A stretch of DNA of 64,000 bases from Nitrospirota bacterium (GTDB taxonomy: Bacteria > Nitrospirota > UBA9217): the NCBI GenBank assembly GCA_023229435.1, contig JALNZF010000008.1, positions 44,517 to 108,516 on the forward strand, in the 5' to 3' direction. Below the pieces are notes generated by a model. That model saw nothing but the letters and a program-made list of their open reading frames with translations, made no database searches and was not told where the DNA came from. Positions within the stretch are counted from its first letter, which is position 1; each line of letters begins with the position of its first letter. Made by a program: the position numbers and the translations under genes. Below, piece by piece: positions 60,055 through 64,000 of the stretch.

Positions 60055-63000
60055 TTACTGCACTTTAATGGTCATTCTGTCTGTATCTCTACCGCCATTA
60101 CCCTTGTTGGTAAGGATCAGTTTGCCCGCATCTCCTACGGTCGGGCAGCTTACTGACAGGGGCACAGTAAGAAGAACGCCGTTCCATGTCCCGCTCGAAG
60201 GATCCGGTCCTGACCCTTTATGGCAGTCAATGGCCACTATCGAGCCGACTGAAACGGTTACCGTGCTCGTCGTGGAAGCAAGGATGCAACCATTGGTCAC
60301 CGTGAAGCTGGTTTTAATCTGCAGGTCCACGCTGTTCGGGCTCTGTCCGCCGCCACGAATAGTGACGGACGTGACACATACAGGCTTGCAAGTATCAGTG
60401 GCCTCATCGCAAACCGGTGTGTTTCCTGAACAAGGATCGGCACCGCCAACGCAGACGCCGTTGGAACAGGTGTCGTTCGATGTGCAGAAGAGACCGTCGT
60501 CGCAGGGTGCCGTGTTGTTGTTGTACACAGGCAGGCCTGTTGCCGGATCACAGGAATCGTCTGTACAGGGGTTGTTATCGCTGACAATGGGTTTCGGAGT
60601 GAATACGCACCCGGTTGCCGCGTTGCAGGAATCATCTGTGCAGAGATTACTGTCATTGCAAACGATCGTGGTGTTTACGCAGCCGGTTGCCGGATCGCAC
60701 GAATCGGCTGTGCAGGCGTTGTTGTCGTTGCAGTTTTTCTGTGCGTATACGCAACCGCTCGCCGGATTGCACGTATCGTCTGTACAGGCGCTGTTGTCGT
60801 CGCAGACGATCGGTGTGACTACGCAGCCGCTCGCCGTATTGCATGAATCGGCTGTGCAGGCGTTGTTGTCGTTGCAACTGATCGGTGTGAATACGCATCC
60901 AGTCGCAATGTTGCAGGTGTCGGTTGTGCAGGCATTGTTGTCGATGCAACTGATCGCTGTGTTTACGCAGCCGCTCGCCGTATTGCATGAATCGGCTGTG
61001 CAGGCGTTGCTGTCATCGCAGCTGATCGTGGTGTTGACGCAGCCGGTTGCCGTATTGCACGAATCGGCTGTGCAGGCATTGCTGTCATCGCAGCTGATCG
61101 ATGTGAATACGCAGCCGCTTGCCGGATCACAGGAATCCGTAGTGCAGGCGCTGTTGTCGTTGCAAGTGATCTCTGTGTGTACGCAGCCGGTTGCCGCAAC
61201 ACAGGAATCGGCTGTGCAGGCGTTGCCGTCTTCACAGCTGATCGGCGCGAAGATGCAGCCGGTTGCCGCAACACAGGAATCGGTTGTGCAGGCGCTGTTG
61301 TCATCGCAGACGATCGTTGTGTATACGCAGCCGCTCGCCGGATCACAGGAATCCGTGGTGCAAGCGCTGTTGTCGTTGCAGGTGATCCCTGTGTGTACGC
61401 AGCCGGTTGCCGCATCACAGGTATCGGTTGTGCAGGCATTGCTGTCTTCACAGCTGATCGGAGTAAATACGCAGCCGCTCGCCGGGTTACACGTATCCGT
61501 CGTGCAAGCGCTGTTGTCATTGCAGGTGATCCCTGTGTGTCCACATGCGCCTGTTGCCTCGTCACAGGTATCTGCTGTGCAGGCATCGCTGTCATTGCAG
61601 CGTGTGGCGGCATCGGAGCAGAGATTGCAACCCGTCACCGGCTCACATGAGCCTGTGGGACAAACAACGTCCACGTGTGTGCAGGTATTGTTCGAACACC
61701 CATCGGTTGTGCAAACATTGTTGTCATTGCACGATGCCGGTATGGTGGCCGTATGCGCGACGCCGGTTATCGGATCGCATGAGTCGATGGTGCAGATGTT
61801 GTTGTCATCGGTGCTGACCGCTGCATGAGCGCAGGCATTGGCTGTGCAGCCGTCGGTCGTGCAGACGTTGTTGTCATTGCACGATGCCGGTACGGTGGCC
61901 GTATGCGCGACGCCGGTCACAGGATCGCACGAGTCGATGGTGCAGATGTTGTTGTCGTCGGTGCTGACCGGTGCGAAGACGCATCCTGCTGCCGCATCAC
62001 AGGTATCTGCTGTGCAGGCATTGCTGTCATCGCAGCTGATCGATGTGAATACGCAGCCGCTTGCCGGATCACAGGAATCCGTAGTGCAGGCGCTGTTGTC
62101 GTTGCAGATGATCTCTGTGTGTACGCAGCCGGTTGCCGCAACACAGGAATCGGCTGTGCAGGCGTTGCCGTCTTCACAGCTGATCGGCGCGAAGACGCAG
62201 CCGGTTGCCGCAACACAGGAATCGGTTGTGCAGGCGCTGTTGTCATCGCAGACGATCGTTGTGTATACGCAGCCGCTCGCCGGATCACAGGAATCCGTGG
62301 TGCAAGCGCTGTTGTCATTGCAGGTGATCCCTGTGTGTCCACATGCGCCTGTTGCCTCGTCACAGGTATCTGTTGTGCAGGCATCGCTGTCATTGCAGCG
62401 TGTCGCGGCATCGGAGCAGAGATTGCAGCCCGACACCGGATCACATGAGCCTGTAGTACAAGTTACCTCTGCGTGTGTGCAGGCATTGTTCGAACACCCA
62501 TCGGTTGTGCAAAGGTTGCTGTCATTGCACGATGCCGGTATGGTGGCCGTATGCGCGACGCCGGTTATCGGATCGCATGTGTCGATGGTGCAGATGTTGT
62601 TGTCATCGGTGCTGACCGGTGTGAATACGCACCCGGTTGCGGGAACGCACGTGTCGGTCGTGCAGGCATTGCTGTCAGTGCAGGGGGCATTCGGTGTGAA
62701 TACGCACCCGGTTGCGGGAACGCACGTGTCGGTCGTGCAGGCATTGCTGTCATCACAGGGGGCATTCGGTGTGAATACGCACCCCGTTGCAGGCACGCAC
62801 GTGTCGGTCGTGCAGGCATTATTGTCAGTGCAGGGGGCATTCGGTGTGAATACGCACCCTGTTGCCGGAACGCACGAATCGGCAGTGCAGGCATTGCTGT
62901 CATCGCAGCTGATCGCCGCGTTTACACAGCCTGTTGCGGGTACGCACGAATCGGCAGTGCAGGCATTGCTGTCATCGCAGCTGATCGCCGCGTTTACACA

Positions 63001-64000
63001 GCCTGTTGCAGGTACGCACGAATCAGCGGTGCAGGCATTGCTGTCATCGCAGCTGATCGCCGCGTTTACACAGCCTGTTGCAGGTACGCACGAATCAGCG
63101 GTGCAGGCATTGCTGTCATCGCAACTGATTGCCGCGTTTACACAGCCTGTTGCGGGTACGCACGAATCAGCGGTGCAGGCATTGCTGTCATCGCAGCTGA
63201 TCGCCGCGTTTACACAGCCTGTTGCAGGTACGCACGAATCAGCAGTGCAGGCATTGCTGTCATCGCAGCTGATTGCCGCGTTTACGCAGCCTGTTGCAGG
63301 TACGCACGAATCAGCGGTGCAGGCATTGCTGTCTTCGCAGCTGATCGTGGTGAAGACGCAGCCGCTCGCCGGATCACAAGTATCGGTGGTGCAAGCGCTG
63401 TTGTCATCACAGGGGGCATTCGGTGTGAATACGCACCCGGTTTCAGGAACGCACGTGTCGGTCGTGCAGGCATTGCCGTCAGTGCAGGGGGCATTCGGTG
63501 TGAATACGCACCCTGTTGCAGGAACGCACGTATCGGTCGTGCAGGCATTGTTGTCAGTGCAGGGAGCATTCGGTGTGAATACGCACCCGGTTGCCGGAAC
63601 GCACGTATCGGTCGTGCAGGCATTGCTGTCATCGCAGCTGATCGCCGCGTTTACACAGCCTGTTGCAGGTACGCACGAATCGGCAGTGCAGGCATTGCTG
63701 TCTTCGCAGCTGATCGGCGTAAACACGCAGCTGCCGGCTACGCATGCATCTGTTGTGCAGGCGCTGTTGTCATTGCAGACAACATCCTTGCAGGGATCCA
63801 GGACTACGCAATCGCCGGTTGCCGGATTGCAGGCAGCCCCTGGTGCACAGACAACCGGTGCATAGACGCATCCTGTCGCCGCATCACAGGTGTCTATTGT
63901 ACAGAGGTTGTTGTCAGTGCAGACGATCGGTGTGAAAACACAGCCGGTCGCCGGATCACAGGTATCCGTTGTGCAAACGCTGTTGTCGTTGCAGGCGATC
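60055..64000 (-). CDS. Giant Cys-rich protein with CTDC repeats, N-terminus beyond the right edge
   Basis: The frame stays open to base 64000, so 1,314 C-terminal residues are visible. Most of it is a tandem array of about 24-residue units of the form CxDxNACTxDSCxxATGCVxxxI, like the Dictyostelium CTDC repeat (Pfam Dicty_CTDC). From the length I estimate about 45 visible units. A short divergent stretch (SNDTCSNGVCVGGADPCSG) leads to a C-terminal beta domain of about 110 residues ending DRMTIKVQ. No LPxTG or PEP-CTERM motif is visible at the end. Many even cysteines imply disulfides outside the cytoplasm. The function is unknown; adhesion or a surface coat is a guess. Confidence 0.85.
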   Translation of the reverse strand, partial: IACNDNSVCTTDTCDPATGCVFTPIVCTDNNLCTIDTCDAATGCVYAPVVCAPGAACNPATGDCVVLDPCKDVVCNDNSACTTDACVAGSCVFTPISCEDSNACTADSCVPATGCVNAAISCDDSNACTTDTCVPATGCVFTPNAPCTDNNACTTDTCVPATGCVFTPNAPCTDGNACTTDTCVPETGCVFTPNAPCDDNSACTTDTCDPASGCVFTTISCEDSNACTADSCVPATGCVNAAISCDDSNACTADSCVPATGCVNAAISCDDSNACTADSCVPATGCVNAAISCDDSNACTADSCVPATGCVNAAISCDDSNACTADSCVPATGCVNAAISCDDSNACTADSCVPATGCVNAAISCDDSNACTADSCVPATGCVFTPNAPCTDNNACTTDTCVPATGCVFTPNAPCDDSNACTTDTCVPATGCVFTPNAPCTDSNACTTDTCVPATGCVFTPVSTDDNNICTIDTCDPITGVAHTATIPASCNDSNLCTTDGCSNNACTHAEVTCTTGSCDPVSGCNLCSDAATRCNDSDACTTDTCDEATGACGHTGITCNDNSACTTDSCDPASGCVYTTIVCDDNSACTTDSCVAATGCVFAPISCEDGNACTADSCVAATGCVHTEIICNDNSACTTDSCDPASGCVFTSISCDDSNACTADTCDAAAGCVFAPVSTDDNNICTIDSCDPVTGVAHTATVPASCNDNNVCTTDGCTANACAHAAVSTDDNNICTIDSCDPITGVAHTATIPASCNDNNVCTTDGCSNNTCTHVDVVCPTGSCEPVTGCNLCSDAATRCNDSDACTADTCDEATGACGHTGITCNDNSACTTDTCNPASGCVFTPISCEDSNACTTDTCDAATGCVHTGITCNDNSACTTDSCDPASGCVYTTIVCDDNSACTTDSCVAATGCIFAPISCEDGNACTADSCVAATGCVHTEITCNDNSACTTDSCDPASGCVFTSISCDDSNACTADSCNTATGCVNTTISCDDSNACTADSCNTASGCVNTAISCIDNNACTTDTCNIATGCVFTPISCNDNNACTADSCNTASGCVVTPIVCDDNSACTDDTCNPASGCVYAQKNCNDNNACTADSCDPATGCVNTTIVCNDSNLCTDDSCNAATGCVFTPKPIVSDNNPCTDDSCDPATGLPVYNNNTAPCDDGLFCTSNDTCSNGVCVGGADPCSGNTPVCDEATDTCKPVCVTSVTIRGGGQSPNSVDLQIKTSFTVTNGCILASTTSTVTVSVGSIVAIDCHKGSGPDPSSGTWNGVLLTVPLSVSCPTVGDAGKLILTNKGNGGRDTDRMTIKVQ
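61081..62440 (-). repeat. Higher-order duplication inside the CTDC array
   Basis: A block near 61081-61640 recurs near 62023-62440. The offset is 942 bases at GATCGATGTGAAT and 800 bases at CAGCGTGT; two extra units in the first copy explain the difference. Confidence 0.75.
62858..63361 (-). repeat. Tandem array of seven 72-bp units within the giant gene
   Basis: Seven units of exactly 72 bases differ by only a few bases each; each encodes 24 residues centred on ISCDDSNACTADSCVPATGC. Scattered silent changes such as GCGGGT/GCAGGT separate the copies. Neighbouring units outside are more diverged. Confidence 0.9.

Noticed and set aside
61838..63865. 675-residue open frame on the plus strand opposite the CTDC array, and a 586-residue one at 60068-61828
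   Set aside because: They are the antisense of a 72-bp periodic array that happens to lack stops; the minus frame has the CTDC motif, a proper C-terminal domain and a terminator.
60055..64000. CRISPR array
   Set aside because: The periodicity is 72 bases with no unique spacers, and the units are in-frame coding repeats.

Overview
The window is a chromosomal segment of a Gram-negative bacterium of moderately high GC. It encodes a FadL-type outer-membrane porin, a lipopolysaccharide heptosyltransferase-like enzyme, a DegP-type periplasmic protease and YajC-SecDF. The yebC-ruvC-ruvA-ruvB string, the tgt-yajC-secD-secF string, the fab cluster with an embedded acyl-CoA dehydrogenase and ETF, and CooT suggest an anaerobic or microaerophilic Nitrospirota or Desulfobacterota/Geobacter-like lineage. 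This placement is inference; no rRNA or other phylogenetic marker lies in the window.

Layout. 0.0-6.5 kb (minus): DNA repair and tRNA modification (yebC, ruvCAB, queH), a SpoIID-like protein and a TPR protein cut by the left edge. 6.8-8.3 kb (minus): HtrA. 8.4-9.8 kb (plus): bioA behind a strong promoter. 10.8-12.0 kb: a UMF1-type transporter. 12.1-23.0 kb (plus): DUF177-rpmF-plsX-fabH-acd-etfB-etfA-fabD-fabG-acpP-fabF-rnc, a fatty-acid/phospholipid operon with an acyl-CoA dehydrogenase and its electron-transfer flavoprotein inside it. 23.0-25.4 kb: an AT-rich accessory island between rnc and a radical SAM gene, holding unknown membrane proteins and a BrnT/BrnA-like toxin-antitoxin pair, with cassette-like spacing. 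26.6-33.3 kb (minus): CooT, a 57-residue gene, transaldolase, transketolase, TVP38-like membrane protein, mercuric-reductase-like flavoprotein and ArsS. 33.5-36.5 kb (minus): an ABC-2 exporter, a VapBC-like pair and a broken ABC ATPase fragment. 36.2-45.9 kb (minus): zapB-like, slt, ykgJ, secF, secD, yajC, tgt, argS. 46-55 kb: bifunctional-nuclease-like protein, ubiX, a major facilitator, a glycosyltransferase, FadL, a Lys-rich EF-Tu-domain-like protein and hflX. 55-58 kb (minus): a nucleotidyltransferase with a small partner, TldE/PmbA and queD. 58.1-64 kb (minus): a group II intron-like remnant, then two cysteine-rich CTDC-repeat genes, one broken and one very large that runs off the right edge.

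Two features stand out. First, the right end carries a giant secreted-type protein built from about 24-residue Cys-rich repeats, with very recent 72-bp tandem expansion and a decayed sister gene. Second, operon boundaries throughout the window carry at least eight families of short palindromic dispersed repeats, one nested inside another and one ending a broken gene. Queuosine genes (queH, queD, tgt) are present but scattered. No rRNA, tRNA, CRISPR array, transposase or integrase was found.
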